From Sphingobacterium prati (lineage in GTDB: Bacteria > Bacteroidota > Bacteroidia > Sphingobacteriales > Sphingobacteriaceae): a stretch of DNA of 64,000 bases. The stretch spans positions 300,995 to 364,994 of the forward strand of contig NZ_JABJWY010000016.1 in NCBI RefSeq assembly GCF_013167215.1. The letters run 5' to 3'. Positions 45,192-54,976 of the stretch are shown here, piece by piece. Every line of letters starts with the position of its first letter. Position 1 is the stretch's first letter. Both the position numbers and the translations under genes were made by a program. A model generated the notes under the pieces. The model was given only the letters and a program-made list of their open reading frames with translations, searched no databases and was not told the DNA's origin.

Positions 45192-45776
45192 ATGGATTTA
45201 AATGCAGTTCCATTGAGTCTTGAAGAGTTTAATCGCTTTAAATTGGGAGACGAAAAGGTTTTTAAAAAGATTTTTGATTTTTATAGACCTTTGATGTATC
45301 ACAAGGTGCGTCGCGTATGTTCGTCCGACTTAGACGTGGAAGAGATTATGCAAGAGATTTTTGTGCAACTTTTTCTGAAACGTAATTCAATCCCCTCTGC
45401 GGAAGCTATCTTTCCATTTTTATTTTTAGTAGCAAAGCGAACGGCCATCACTTTGTTTCGAAAAGAGCTGTCTAGACAAAAATATCAAGTATCACAATTG
45501 GCAGAATGGGATGAATTGAGTGATGAATTAGAGCGGACGATCGCTCATAAAGATTTAGATAAAATACTCAAAACGATTGTATCCTGCTTACCACCGCAGC
45601 AAAAACTTGTTTTTCATAAAAGCAAAATAGAGGAAATGAGCTATGCAGAAATATCCGAAGAAATTGGTATTTCCAAAAATACCGTCCGCAACCATCTCGT
45701 AGCAGCATGTCAGTTTGTACGTTTGAAGCTTGATAGCTTACTTTTAATCCTTTTTTTAATAAAAAATATCTTTTGA
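45192..45776 (+). CDS. ECF (FecI-like) RNA polymerase sigma factor
   Basis: The 194-aa protein has region 2 at about 22-90 (FDFYRPLMYHKVRRV, DVEEIMQEIFVQLFLKRN) and region 4 at about 125-180 (LPPQQKLVFHKSKIEEMSYA, EISEEIGISKNTVRNHLVAA). The ATG at 45192 is the first sensible start. It would transcribe the following SusC/SusD/EEP genes on release by FecR, whose gene begins 54 nt later. Confidence 0.92.
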   Translation: MDLNAVPLSLEEFNRFKLGDEKVFKKIFDFYRPLMYHKVRRVCSSDLDVEEIMQEIFVQLFLKRNSIPSAEAIFPFLFLVAKRTAITLFRKELSRQKYQVSQLAEWDELSDELERTIAHKDLDKILKTIVSCLPPQQKLVFHKSKIEEMSYAEISEEIGISKNTVRNHLVAACQFVRLKLDSLLLILFLIKNIF

Positions 45777-45830
45777 CTAGTTCATTGATCCTAGTTGTAC
45801 GAATAATATTATAGCGTACAATAGATAAGG

Positions 45831-47039
45831 ATGTCCAAAGTAGAAGCATATAAAATTATTATCAGCCAATTTTTGGCAAAAACATTAGACGAGCGTGCAA
45901 AGCAAAATTTTGCTAATTATCTTAACGATCCGGATTTTTTGAAAGCGTGGCAACAGCTTATGGATGAGGGAGAGATAGAACAGTCTCCGGACAATCAAAT
46001 TGCGCATGATAATCTTTTTAAGATAATCATTCAAGATAAGAGAATAAGAGACCAAGTTGTTTCCGGCCCAATTACCAAGAAATCATCAATTCACATTCTA
46101 CGAAATGTCAGTATTGCAGCTATATTGTTGCTAGTTGGTATATCTGCTTCGATCTTCTTCTTTATGCAAGAAAATAGACCAGATGACCGGGCGATAGCCA
46201 ACAATCTTCCGGCGGTAGTTCCGGGGTCCCAAAAAGCCGAAATAATTTTAGAAAGTGGCGAGCGTATAGATCTTGAAAAGCTAAAATTGGATACGGTCAT
46301 AGACAATGGTGCATTTGAGATTATAAAATCTGACAAAGGCTTTATATCGTATCGCTTGAAGAATTCAGAAGCTGGTAATCAGCAACCAGCGTACAATACT
46401 ATCGTTACACCAAGGGGTGGAGAATATAAACTACTGTTGGCGGATGGTACAAAAATCTGGCTGAATGCCGCCACTACACTACGTTACCCAATTGGTTTTA
46501 ATGGCGATGAAAGAAAAGTCCAACTGCAGGGTGAAGCTTATTTTGAAGTCGCCAAACAGGTCCACCATGGAAGGCGTGTTCCCTTTGTTGTCAATACGGG
46601 AAATCAGCAATTGGAGGTTTTGGGTACATCCTTTAACGTTCAGAACTATGGCAAAACGATCGTGACAACCTTGGTGGAAGGCAAGGTGAAATTAAATGTT
46701 CACGATAGCCCACAGGACAACCTATACCTAAGTCCTTCTGAGCAAGCCGTTTTTCAGTTTACGAACAAAAAATTTTTAAAGACTGCAGTTGACCCGCGCT
46801 ATTTCATCGCTTGGAAAGAAGGGAAATTTGCTTTTTATAATACATCTATTGATGAAGTCATGGAAATTATCAGTAGATGGTATGACGTGGAAGTTCACTT
46901 TGATTATCGTCCCGAAAATTTTGCGTTCTCGGGCACAGTGTCAAGATATGATGATATCAACAAATTGCTCCGTACGATCGAATTAGTCGGAGATATTCAC
47001 TTTGAATTAAAAGGGAGGAAAATTTATGTAAAAAGATAA
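45831..47039 (+). CDS. FecR-family anti-sigma regulator
   Basis: The 402-aa protein has a cytoplasmic part (1-92), a membrane helix (about 94-113, SIAAILLLVGISASIFFFM), a long linker with its own beta segment (about 130-185), the FecR domain (about 190-295, LADGTKIWLNAATTLRYPIG and LQGEAYFEVAKQVHHGRRVP) and a DUF4974 end (about 325-402, FAFSGTVSRYDDINKLLRTI). It is the longest FecR here and of the common SusC-associated type. Confidence 0.93.
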   Translation: MSKVEAYKIIISQFLAKTLDERAKQNFANYLNDPDFLKAWQQLMDEGEIEQSPDNQIAHDNLFKIIIQDKRIRDQVVSGPITKKSSIHILRNVSIAAILLLVGISASIFFFMQENRPDDRAIANNLPAVVPGSQKAEIILESGERIDLEKLKLDTVIDNGAFEIIKSDKGFISYRLKNSEAGNQQPAYNTIVTPRGGEYKLLLADGTKIWLNAATTLRYPIGFNGDERKVQLQGEAYFEVAKQVHHGRRVPFVVNTGNQQLEVLGTSFNVQNYGKTIVTTLVEGKVKLNVHDSPQDNLYLSPSEQAVFQFTNKKFLKTAVDPRYFIAWKEGKFAFYNTSIDEVMEIISRWYDVEVHFDYRPENFAFSGTVSRYDDINKLLRTIELVGDIHFELKGRKIYVKR

Positions 47040-47052
47040 TTAATAAGAAGAG

Positions 47053-47079
47053 TTCAGGAGCGTTACGACCGCCCCTGAA
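47053..47079 (+). promoter_or_regulatory. Hairpin between FecR and SusC genes
   Basis: TTCAGGAGCG (47053-47062) and CGCCCCTGAA (47070-47079) pair over 10 bp with one mismatch around a 7-nt loop. No T-run follows directly. It may partly stop transcription or trim the message, setting different levels of regulator and receptor. Confidence 0.45.
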
Positions 47080-47139
47080 TTTGTCTTCGAAAAGACCAGG
47101 CTGAAAAAGATTTAATAGACTTAAAACCATTACAACCGT

Positions 47140-50100
47140 ATGCAAAAATACAAAAAAAAACGGTATGGAGATCCTTTGCCTAAAAGTAGGATCGCCGCCA
47201 AAAAAGAATTTGCTATGAAAATGTCATTAGCGATTCCCTTGTTACTGGCCTCTAACCTCCAGTTGAGTGCAATTACATTTGGACAAGGAGTCAACTTCCA
47301 AAAGAAAAATGCTAAACTCGAAACCATATTAAAGGTTTTTGAAGAGCAGAGCGGTTACAATATTCTGTATAAAGCCGCTCTGTTAAACGATGCTAAACGC
47401 ATTGATGTCAATTACAAGAATGTACCTTTCGAATATGCATTGAAAGACCTTCTTGCAAACTACCAGATTGTCTATAAGATAATGGACAAGAATGTTGTAT
47501 TAAGCAAGCCAGCTTCTACACCAGCATCAACCTCATGGAATCGCTATATTACTGGTCTCAATCATAATGTTGTGATCCAACAGCGCAGTGTTGTGGGAAA
47601 GGTTGTAGATTCAAAGGGAAATCCAGTTGGCAATGTCACTATAACGGAAAAGGGGACGGAAAATCGAACAACCAGTGACGAAAATGGCGGATTTGAGATC
47701 CGGCTTAAAACAAATAATGAACAGCTTATATGTTCAATGCTAGGTTACCAATCCAAGGAAGTAAACGTAAGTGGACAAAATGAGATTCAGGTTAGCCTTG
47801 ATATGGCTATCACAGCGATGGATGAGGTCGTGGTAGTCGGTTATGGAGAACAAAAAAAGGTCAATCTAACAGGGGCGGTTAGCCAGATATCGGGCAAGGA
47901 ATTTGAAGATCGTCCTGTCACACAGCTTACCCAAGCACTGCAGGGCAATATTCCCAATCTTAATATTGTTTTTGGGTCGGGGAAACCCGGTACCAGCGGT
48001 TCGGTCAATGTACGCGGGAATACCTCTATCAACGGCGGCGGTCCGTTGATCTTGATCGATGGTATCTTAGGAACATTGGACCGTATCAATCCCAATGACG
48101 TAGAATCAGTTACGGTACTCAAAGATGCATCGGCAGCGGCTGTCTATGGGGCGCGTGGAGCCTTCGGTGTTGTTTTGGTCACCACCAAAAAAGGTGGTAA
48201 AAATGGAAAGACCTCCATTGAATATAATAACAATATTGGTTTCACCACACATGCAACGAATACTGACTTCATAACGAGTGGTTATTGGAATGCGAAGATC
48301 AATGATGACGCCATGTACAATGCATTGGGATATCGGACCACACGATATACCGACGAAGATTATGAAGAACTGCTTGCGCGTGTTAACGATAAGACCGAAA
48401 ATCCGGACAGACCTTGGGTCGTCATCAAAAAAGACGCTAGTGGCAATGACATATACCGGTATTACGCCAACTTCGATTGGTTCAATTATTTATACAAAAA
48501 GACAAGACCAAAAAATGAGCATAATCTCTCTTTTTCTGGAGCATCAGGTAATACCCGTTATGCGCTATCTGGTTCCAAAGCAAGTGAACAGGGAATATTC
48601 AATATTGATCCGGACAAATTTGGGCGCTATAATCTAAGGGCAAATATCGCATCAGATATCCGAAGCTGGCTGACGATCAGTAATAGCACACACTTTTTCA
48701 AATCTACCTATGATTGGGCCGGATTGGAAAATAATTTCAGTGCGATTCGCGACAACGTAAACAATAGTCCTACTTATCATTATCACGCGATGTACGTGCC
48801 GCGAAATCCGGATGGTACACTTACGGGTTATTCCGGGATCAACAGTTACCCAATAGGGTATGGTCTACATAATGCACTCGAAAGCGGTACGATGCGCGGG
48901 TATACACGTGGCACTGAATTTACCAATATGACGGAAGCGGTTTTGAAATTGGGAAAAGACCTGTCTGTAACAGGTAACTATTCTTATCGGGAATACCGTT
49001 CCGACTATTCCTACCGACAGACCAAACAATATTATTCAAAATATCCAGGGCAGATGGAATTGTCTTCACTCGGCGCCCTAAACCAAGATAAGCTGCGTGA
49101 AAATATGGAAAAATATGCTTGGCATTTTATCAATATTTTCGCCACATACCAAAAAGATTTTGGCGATCATCATGTTTCGGTGATGGGCGGTTTTAATCAG
49201 GAAGATCGTTTTCACAAACGAATTGGAGGAATCGGTCAGGATCTATTGTCAGAGAATTTAAATGATCTTGACTTAGTCATCGGGGAGAAGCAGTTTCAGG
49301 CTGGAGGCGATGAGTGGGCTGTACGTGGAGGGTTCTATCGGGCGAATTACGATTATAAGGGCAAATATCTGCTGGAAGTCAGCGGGCGGTATGATGGTAC
49401 CTCACGTTTTCCGAAGCATAGCCGTTTTGGATTCTTTCCATCCTTTTCTACGGGCTGGCGTATCAGTGAGGAGAAGTTCTTCGCTCCACTTAAAGACAAG
49501 GTCAATAATCTGAAGATCAGGTATTCGTATGGCTCCCTTGGGAACCAGGAAGTGGATACCTATGCTTATATTTCATCAATGAGTACGGAGCAGATCTCCT
49601 ATTTAGTCAATGGTCAAAAGTTAAATGTTGCCAATAGCCCCGATCCAGTAGCGCCCACACTGACCTGGGAAGAAATCACGACCAGCAACATTGGTCTTGA
49701 TTTTAGCATGTTCAACAATAGGCTCGATTTTCAATCTGATTTTTATGTCCGCCAGACCAAAGGTATGCTCAGTAAAGGCAAGACCCAGCCTGCGGTTTTT
49801 GGCGCATCCGAACCCAAAGAAAATGCAGCCGACCTGAAGACCAAAGGCTTTGAGCTTTCCCTGTTATGGAAAGACCATTTTGATGTCGGTGGAAAACCTT
49901 TTAATTATTCCGTGCGGGCGATGCTATCCGATTATCAAGCGGAAATTACCAAGTTTGCCAACGATGCCGGACTGTTGAGCAATTATTATACAGGACAAAA
50001 ACTAGGCGATATATGGGGTTATCATTACGACGGATTTTTCAAGACAACCGAAGAGGCACAGGAGTATGCGAAACACGTCAATCAAGATCAGATCAATAGG

Positions 50101-50754
50101 CGTCGTGTGCAGGCTCCCACGGCCGACCTGCGTATGCTTCAGGCTGGAGATATCAAAATCTTGGATCTTAATGGTGATGGCATCATTGATGCCGGAGACA
50201 ATACGCTTTCCAATCCCGGCGATCGTACGATCATCGGTAACAGTCAACCGCGTTATTCTTATGGGCTAAATCTAAGTGCTAATTGGAATGGAATTGATCT
50301 GTCCGCTTTTTTTCAGGGTATAGGAAAGCAAAATTGGTATCCTAATCTTGAGGCACAAGCCTTTTGGTCCGTCTATGCGAGGCCATACGACTCATTTATT
50401 CCGTCCAATTTTCAGGATAAAATATGGTCGCCAGAAAATCCGGATGCTTATTTTCCATTTCTGCGGGGTTATACCGCGCAAAACGCGGAGCTTTCTGTCG
50501 CAAATGACATGTACATACAAGATGTCGCTTATTTGAAACTCCGTAATCTGACTGTAGGCTACACCTTTCCTGTTGCACTTACCGAAAAGGCGAAGATCAA
50601 TAAGCTACGGCTATTTTTCAGTGGAGAAAATCTGCACACCTGGACCAAATTGAAAACCGATTACATTGATCCCGAACAGGTTATGACTGATAATACCGGT
50701 AGGAGTTATCCTGTGGGCCGAGTCTATTCGTTTGGCGCTCAATTGTCTTTTTAG
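47140..50754 (+). CDS. SusC/RagA-family TonB-linked outer membrane protein with STN domain
   Basis: The protein is 1204 aa. A basic leader (1-25) precedes the hydrophobic signal (about 26-49, KMSLAIPLLLASNLQLSAIT); ATG 47215 would give the signal alone, but the longer form is common in this family. Then come an STN domain (about 50-125, KLETILKVFEEQSGYNILYK), a carboxypeptidase-like domain (about 150-225), and the plug with the DEVVVVGYGEQKKVNLTGAV and SVTVLKDASAAAVYGARGAFG motifs (about 225-370). The barrel ends YSFGAQLSF. It would import a ligand prepared at the surface with the SusD protein that follows at 31 nt. Confidence 0.94.
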   Translation: MQKYKKKRYGDPLPKSRIAAKKEFAMKMSLAIPLLLASNLQLSAITFGQGVNFQKKNAKLETILKVFEEQSGYNILYKAALLNDAKRIDVNYKNVPFEYALKDLLANYQIVYKIMDKNVVLSKPASTPASTSWNRYITGLNHNVVIQQRSVVGKVVDSKGNPVGNVTITEKGTENRTTSDENGGFEIRLKTNNEQLICSMLGYQSKEVNVSGQNEIQVSLDMAITAMDEVVVVGYGEQKKVNLTGAVSQISGKEFEDRPVTQLTQALQGNIPNLNIVFGSGKPGTSGSVNVRGNTSINGGGPLILIDGILGTLDRINPNDVESVTVLKDASAAAVYGARGAFGVVLVTTKKGGKNGKTSIEYNNNIGFTTHATNTDFITSGYWNAKINDDAMYNALGYRTTRYTDEDYEELLARVNDKTENPDRPWVVIKKDASGNDIYRYYANFDWFNYLYKKTRPKNEHNLSFSGASGNTRYALSGSKASEQGIFNIDPDKFGRYNLRANIASDIRSWLTISNSTHFFKSTYDWAGLENNFSAIRDNVNNSPTYHYHAMYVPRNPDGTLTGYSGINSYPIGYGLHNALESGTMRGYTRGTEFTNMTEAVLKLGKDLSVTGNYSYREYRSDYSYRQTKQYYSKYPGQMELSSLGALNQDKLRENMEKYAWHFINIFATYQKDFGDHHVSVMGGFNQEDRFHKRIGGIGQDLLSENLNDLDLVIGEKQFQAGGDEWAVRGGFYRANYDYKGKYLLEVSGRYDGTSRFPKHSRFGFFPSFSTGWRISEEKFFAPLKDKVNNLKIRYSYGSLGNQEVDTYAYISSMSTEQISYLVNGQKLNVANSPDPVAPTLTWEEITTSNIGLDFSMFNNRLDFQSDFYVRQTKGMLSKGKTQPAVFGASEPKENAADLKTKGFELSLLWKDHFDVGGKPFNYSVRAMLSDYQAEITKFANDAGLLSNYYTGQKLGDIWGYHYDGFFKTTEEAQEYAKHVNQDQINRRRVQAPTADLRMLQAGDIKILDLNGDGIIDAGDNTLSNPGDRTIIGNSQPRYSYGLNLSANWNGIDLSAFFQGIGKQNWYPNLEAQAFWSVYARPYDSFIPSNFQDKIWSPENPDAYFPFLRGYTAQNAELSVANDMYIQDVAYLKLRNLTVGYTFPVALTEKAKINKLRLFFSGENLHTWTKLKTDYIDPEQVMTDNTGRSYPVGRVYSFGAQLSF

Positions 50755-50785
50755 TTTGTGCGAGTCAATTTAAAAATGAAAAATC

Positions 50786-52537
50786 ATGAAAAGAAACCTT
50801 AATATTTTTACGCTCATTCTTGTACTTGCGGTTAGCTCCTGCAACAACGATTACCTGGAGCGATATCCCATAGCCGAGCTGGCTCCTGAAAACTATTTTC
50901 GTACTGCGTCTGAGTTACAGACCTTCACAAATGCATTTTATGAAGATCTCCCGGATGCACTCGCCATTCATTATAATACACCCAGTCAGGGCGATGACGA
51001 GGCCCGTAATACGCTGGCTTCCGAATTTCAGGGTACCCGTACCACACCTGCCAGTGACGGCGGGTGGAAATGGACATCTCTTCGCCGTATCAATTTCTAT
51101 CTTGAGAATTCGCACAAATGTGCTGATGAGGCAGCACGTCTTCAGTATGACGGTGTTGCTAGATTCTTTCGTGCATATTTTTATTATGACAAGATCGTAC
51201 GTTTTGGTGACGTCCCTTGGTACGATCAAGTTAACCAGTTGGATGATCCTGCTATGTTTAAAGCGAGGGATTCCCGCAAAGTTGTTTTTGCTAAAATCCT
51301 AGAAGATCTTGATTTTGCTATCGCCAATTGTAACACAACCAAAAGCCCGCAATTGATCAGCAAGTGGACCGCTTTGGCTTTCAAATCCCGTATGTGTTTA
51401 TTCGAGGGAACCTTTCGCAAATACCATGGATTGGGTGATTGGGAAGATATCCTTCAGGAAAGTGTGGCGGCCGCAGACGAATTGATGAAGTCCAATACCT
51501 ACAGTATCTACAAAGGCGACCCCAGTAAGGCTTATCAGGAGCTGTTCATTGCTGAGGATGCTAATCCTATGGAAATGATTTTGGCACGGCAGTATAGCGT
51601 ATCTGTTCCTTTTGTACATTCTGCGAATTTCTATATTCTGTCGGCCTCTTTTGGCCGCCCAGGAATGGTCAAAGAACTTGTGAATAGTTATTTGATGAAA
51701 GATGGAAGCCGATTTACGGACAAGCCTAATTTTGATAAACTATCGTTTTACGAAGAAACGCAGGACCGCGACCCGAGGCTATCGCAAACCATTCGTACAC
51801 CGGGTTACAAACGTATCGGTATGAGTACCACCTCAGTTCCGGATTTTGCAACATCAGTGACAGGTTATCAATATGTAAAGTATATTCTTTCACCGGCCTT
51901 TGATGCCGGACAAAGCAGCAATGATATGCCCATTATCCGTTATGCTGAGGTATTATTGAACTATGCCGAAGCAAAGGCCGAATTGGGTACGATCAGCCAG
52001 AGTGATATCGATAGATCCATTAAGTTACTACGAGATCGCGTTAATATGCCAAATCTAATATTGACAGACGCAAATGCCAAAGCAGACCCTTATCTATTGT
52101 CGGCTTATCCCAACGTTACGAAAAACGGACAGACAGGGACGATATTGGAAATCCGGCGTGAGAGACGCATTGAATTGGTTAAAGAAGGATTGCGTTACGA
52201 TGATCTTTTGCGATGGAAAGAAGGAGCGAAAGTCGCCAAACCTTTTTATGGCATGTATTTTCCTGGAGCAGGTGAGTATGATTTGGATCAAGATGGCAAA
52301 TTGGATCTTGTTATTTATGAAGGCACTGCACCAACCAAAAAGCCCGGTGTCCAATATCAGAAACTAGGTGAACTTGTTTTAGAAAATGGAAAAAGCGGAG
52401 GCCGTATTGTCAATTTGCCGGACATCCTAAAAAAATGGACAGAGGAAAAAGATTACTATTATCCAATTCCCACCCAAGAACTTCAGTTAAACCCCAAGCT
52501 CGAACAGAATAAAGGTTGGGACAAATCAGGAACTTAA
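50786..52537 (+). CDS. RagB/SusD-family lipoprotein
   Basis: The 583-aa protein has a lipobox AVSSC (Cys19) and the SusD helical fold: FRAYFYYDKIVRFGDVPWYD in the N-terminal half, then RYAEVLLNYAEAKAELG and the C-terminal EIRRERRIELVKEGLRYDDL, LRWKEG signature. It pairs with the SusC protein upstream. A segment near the end (YDLDQDGKLDLVIYEGTA) resembles an Asp-rich calcium-binding loop and could bind a cation. The next gene, an exported hydrolase, starts 11 nt after its stop. Confidence 0.93.
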   Translation: MKRNLNIFTLILVLAVSSCNNDYLERYPIAELAPENYFRTASELQTFTNAFYEDLPDALAIHYNTPSQGDDEARNTLASEFQGTRTTPASDGGWKWTSLRRINFYLENSHKCADEAARLQYDGVARFFRAYFYYDKIVRFGDVPWYDQVNQLDDPAMFKARDSRKVVFAKILEDLDFAIANCNTTKSPQLISKWTALAFKSRMCLFEGTFRKYHGLGDWEDILQESVAAADELMKSNTYSIYKGDPSKAYQELFIAEDANPMEMILARQYSVSVPFVHSANFYILSASFGRPGMVKELVNSYLMKDGSRFTDKPNFDKLSFYEETQDRDPRLSQTIRTPGYKRIGMSTTSVPDFATSVTGYQYVKYILSPAFDAGQSSNDMPIIRYAEVLLNYAEAKAELGTISQSDIDRSIKLLRDRVNMPNLILTDANAKADPYLLSAYPNVTKNGQTGTILEIRRERRIELVKEGLRYDDLLRWKEGAKVAKPFYGMYFPGAGEYDLDQDGKLDLVIYEGTAPTKKPGVQYQKLGELVLENGKSGGRIVNLPDILKKWTEEKDYYYPIPTQELQLNPKLEQNKGWDKSGT

Positions 52538-52548
52538 GAGATAAGAAT

Positions 52549-53430
52549 ATGAAAAATTATAAAAATACGATTGTTGTTGCCATCGTTATGGCTGTGAATG
52601 TGTGCGTAGCATATGCGCAGGAAACATTAAAGATTGTATCGTATAATGTCCTTTATGGATTAAAGAAAGATTCGGTCAATATAGATCGGTTTGTCAACTT
52701 TACACAGGAATGGAAGCCGGATGTGATAGCACTCGAAGAAATGAATGGATATACCCAAAAGACGCTGGAGCAACTGGGACAACGTATCGGTCACGATTAT
52801 GTGCTACAATCTAAAGAAGAAGGATTTCCTGTGGCCATTACCTCCAAGTATCCTTTAGTCAACTTTAGGAAAGTCACCGAAAATATGTGGCATAGCTACA
52901 TCTATGCGAAAATAAAGGGAGTACACATCTTTGTCATTCATTTTTCGCCTTTCAGTTATCAGAAACGTTTGAAAGAAGTGACCGATGTCTTAGCACAAGT
53001 CAATGAAATTTCTAGTAATGAGCCTGTACTCATTATGGGTGATTTTAATTCCCTGGATATTTCGGACAAGGATAAATATGGTCAGGAGGTCTTGAATGCA
53101 ATGCTACAGAGCGAGCAAAAACAGGATCACATCCGTAATTTGCACGACGGACAGATTGATTATTCTGTATTGGGTAAGTTGCGTGAAGCAGGATTTCAGG
53201 ATACTTATCGCTTATTGCATAAGGAGTTTGAAAGTTCTGTTCCGACCTTTAAGGATGGTAACGGAAATATCAAGCAGAACAATACCGGTCATCCCAAACG
53301 TATTGATTTTATTTGGGCCAATTCAGTAGCAGCATCAGGTGTTACCAAAAGTGGTATCATCAAGAATGACTATACACATTATATTTCCGATCATTACCCA
53401 ACATTTATAGAGCTTAAGCTCAGTAAATAA
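52549..53430 (+). CDS. Exported endonuclease/exonuclease/phosphatase (EEP) family hydrolase
   Basis: From ATG 52549 the protein is 293 aa, with a signal peptide (MKNYKNTIVVAIVMAVNVCV, AYAQ). The EEP/DNase I-like catalytic elements are in order: SYNVLYG, DVIALEEMNGY (metal-binding Glu), MGDFNSLD (catalytic D-x-N), RIDFIWANS and the terminal SDHYPTF His. The fold serves nucleases, sphingomyelinases and inositol-phosphate phosphatases, so the substrate has a phosphoester but cannot be named. As the only enzyme of this SusC/SusD operon, it suggests import of products from a phosphate-containing polymer or lipid. Confidence 0.88.
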   Translation: MKNYKNTIVVAIVMAVNVCVAYAQETLKIVSYNVLYGLKKDSVNIDRFVNFTQEWKPDVIALEEMNGYTQKTLEQLGQRIGHDYVLQSKEEGFPVAITSKYPLVNFRKVTENMWHSYIYAKIKGVHIFVIHFSPFSYQKRLKEVTDVLAQVNEISSNEPVLIMGDFNSLDISDKDKYGQEVLNAMLQSEQKQDHIRNLHDGQIDYSVLGKLREAGFQDTYRLLHKEFESSVPTFKDGNGNIKQNNTGHPKRIDFIWANSVAASGVTKSGIIKNDYTHYISDHYPTFIELKLSK

Positions 53431-53433
53431 TGA

Positions 53434-53460
53434 AATTCGCCCCTTATGGGGGCGGATTTT
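53434..53460 (+). terminator. Rho-independent terminator of the second SusC/SusD operon
   Basis: AATTCGCCCC (53434-53443) pairs with GGGGCGGATT (53449-53458) over 10 bp with one G-T pair, loop TTATG, followed by TTATATAT. Confidence 0.75.
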
Positions 53461-53636
53461 ATATATATAAACATAGGACGTTGTGAAAAATACGCGTCAA
53501 ATTCTTGCTTACCCTTATATTTATCGTCTTCTTTGCTATTTTGTTAATTTACTGAAAAATGGCAATTATTAAAACTGATTCTCGATCATTCCTAAGTAAA
53601 TTCGTAATAGTTTAAAAGTTTAAGAATATCCATGTT

Positions 53637-54581
53637 ATGGAAAAAAGAAAAATAAAAAATACAGACCTTTTGATCTCACCAATTAATTTTGGAGGAAATG
53701 TTTTTGGTTGGACTTTGGATGAAAAACAATCGTTTGATATTTTAGATCAGTTTACTGCCGCGGGTTTTAATTTTATTGATACCGCTGATACTTATTCTTG
53801 GTGGGTAAATGGAGTAGGTGGTCAATCGGAAGAGATCATCGGAAAATGGGTGAAGCAGCGCAATAATAGAAATGAGTTGGTAATAGCAACAAAAGTAGGC
53901 TCTGAAACAAAAGAGCACGGTTATGATATCAGTAAAAAACATATCTTAAAATCAGTTGACCAATCCCTTGCAAGACTTCAGACAGATCATATTGATCTCT
54001 ATTATACACATTTTGATGATAATAAAACACCGGTGGAAGAGACTTTGGAAGCTTATGCTGAAATCGTTAAAGCTGGGAAGGTACGGTATATCGCCGCTTC
54101 AAATCTATCTCCAGAAAGATTGAAAGCGTCTTTTGAGGTTGCTGAAAAAAACAATTTTCCCAAATATGTGGCATTGCAACCACATTATAATTTACTGGAG
54201 AGAGAAATTTTTGAAACTCAGTACGCTGATTTGGTCAAAGAATACGATTTGAGTGTTTTTACATATTGGTCATTGGCGGCCGGTTTCCTTACTGGAAAAT
54301 ATCGTAATGAAGATGATCTAAATAAGAGTGCCAGAGGTGAGGGGGTGAGAAAATATTTGAATGATAAAGGGTTAAAGGTGTTAAATGCATTAGATCAGAT
54401 CAGTGCTAAATATGAGGTGACTCAGGCATCTGTTGCTTTAGCTTGGCTCTTAGCAAATCCGTTGGTGACAGCACCTATTGTAAGTGCAACCAGTGAATCC
54501 CAACTTAAAACTTTGTTTGCAGCACCAGAAGTGAGACTAAGTTCTGAGGATATTATATTATTAAATGATGTTAGTAAATAA
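53637..54581 (+). CDS. Aldo/keto reductase
   Basis: The 314-aa protein is of standard length for a (beta/alpha)8 NADPH-dependent aldo/keto reductase. The catalytic set is Asp/Tyr in FIDTADTYSW, Lys in VIATKVGSE and His in DLYYTHFDD; the cofactor end is in LVTAPIVSATSESQLK. It reduces aldehydes or ketones in the cytosol. It stands alone, with 206 bp before and 395 bp after, and does not appear to belong to either neighbouring operon. The substrate is unknown. Confidence 0.93.
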   Translation: MEKRKIKNTDLLISPINFGGNVFGWTLDEKQSFDILDQFTAAGFNFIDTADTYSWWVNGVGGQSEEIIGKWVKQRNNRNELVIATKVGSETKEHGYDISKKHILKSVDQSLARLQTDHIDLYYTHFDDNKTPVEETLEAYAEIVKAGKVRYIAASNLSPERLKASFEVAEKNNFPKYVALQPHYNLLEREIFETQYADLVKEYDLSVFTYWSLAAGFLTGKYRNEDDLNKSARGEGVRKYLNDKGLKVLNALDQISAKYEVTQASVALAWLLANPLVTAPIVSATSESQLKTLFAAPEVRLSSEDIILLNDVSK

Positions 54582-54976
54582 GTAATACTGATGAAACCGC
54601 TTGAATCATTATCAGGACGGATCACTATTTGATTTTAAGTAGCGGATACGGTATTGTGCATCAAATCTTTTCTTGTCATCCCGATATAAGATTCCAAATC
54701 AAGGAAATCGGGAATCATAGCCATTAACAAATCTGTTTTTTTGTGTCAACATGGTATGCATTGTCCCAGGAAGTATAGCGTATTCAAATATATCCTATAC
54801 TTGAGGGAGGTGGTGCGATAATAATCAAGCGTGTTCGATACCGAGCTAAAACTATTTAACAGCTTTATAAGTTCTGTTGAATGTATAACTTTTATAGGAA
54901 GTTCCCCTCAGAATTTATATATTGCATTCATCAATTTTAAGCCACTATAATTTCGGAACAATATAAATCGTTAGCT
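54582..54976. other. Intergenic region without a clear gene
   Basis: The 395-bp stretch holds nested short inverted repeats (TCCCGAT 54679-54685 with ATCGGGA 54707-54713; GATTCC 54690-54695 with GGAATC 54711-54716). A TATAATTT-like element at 54946-54953 could be the -7 box for the sigma gene at 54977, but the spacing to a TTG at 54922 is loose. A minus-strand stretch around 54660-54740 looks faintly coding but has no start. Confidence 0.4.

Noticed and set aside
54660..54740. Possible coding remnant on the minus strand (reads like LLMAMIPDFLDLESYIGMTR)
   Set aside because: About 30 codons between stops, no start and no family I recognise; too short to support a gene.
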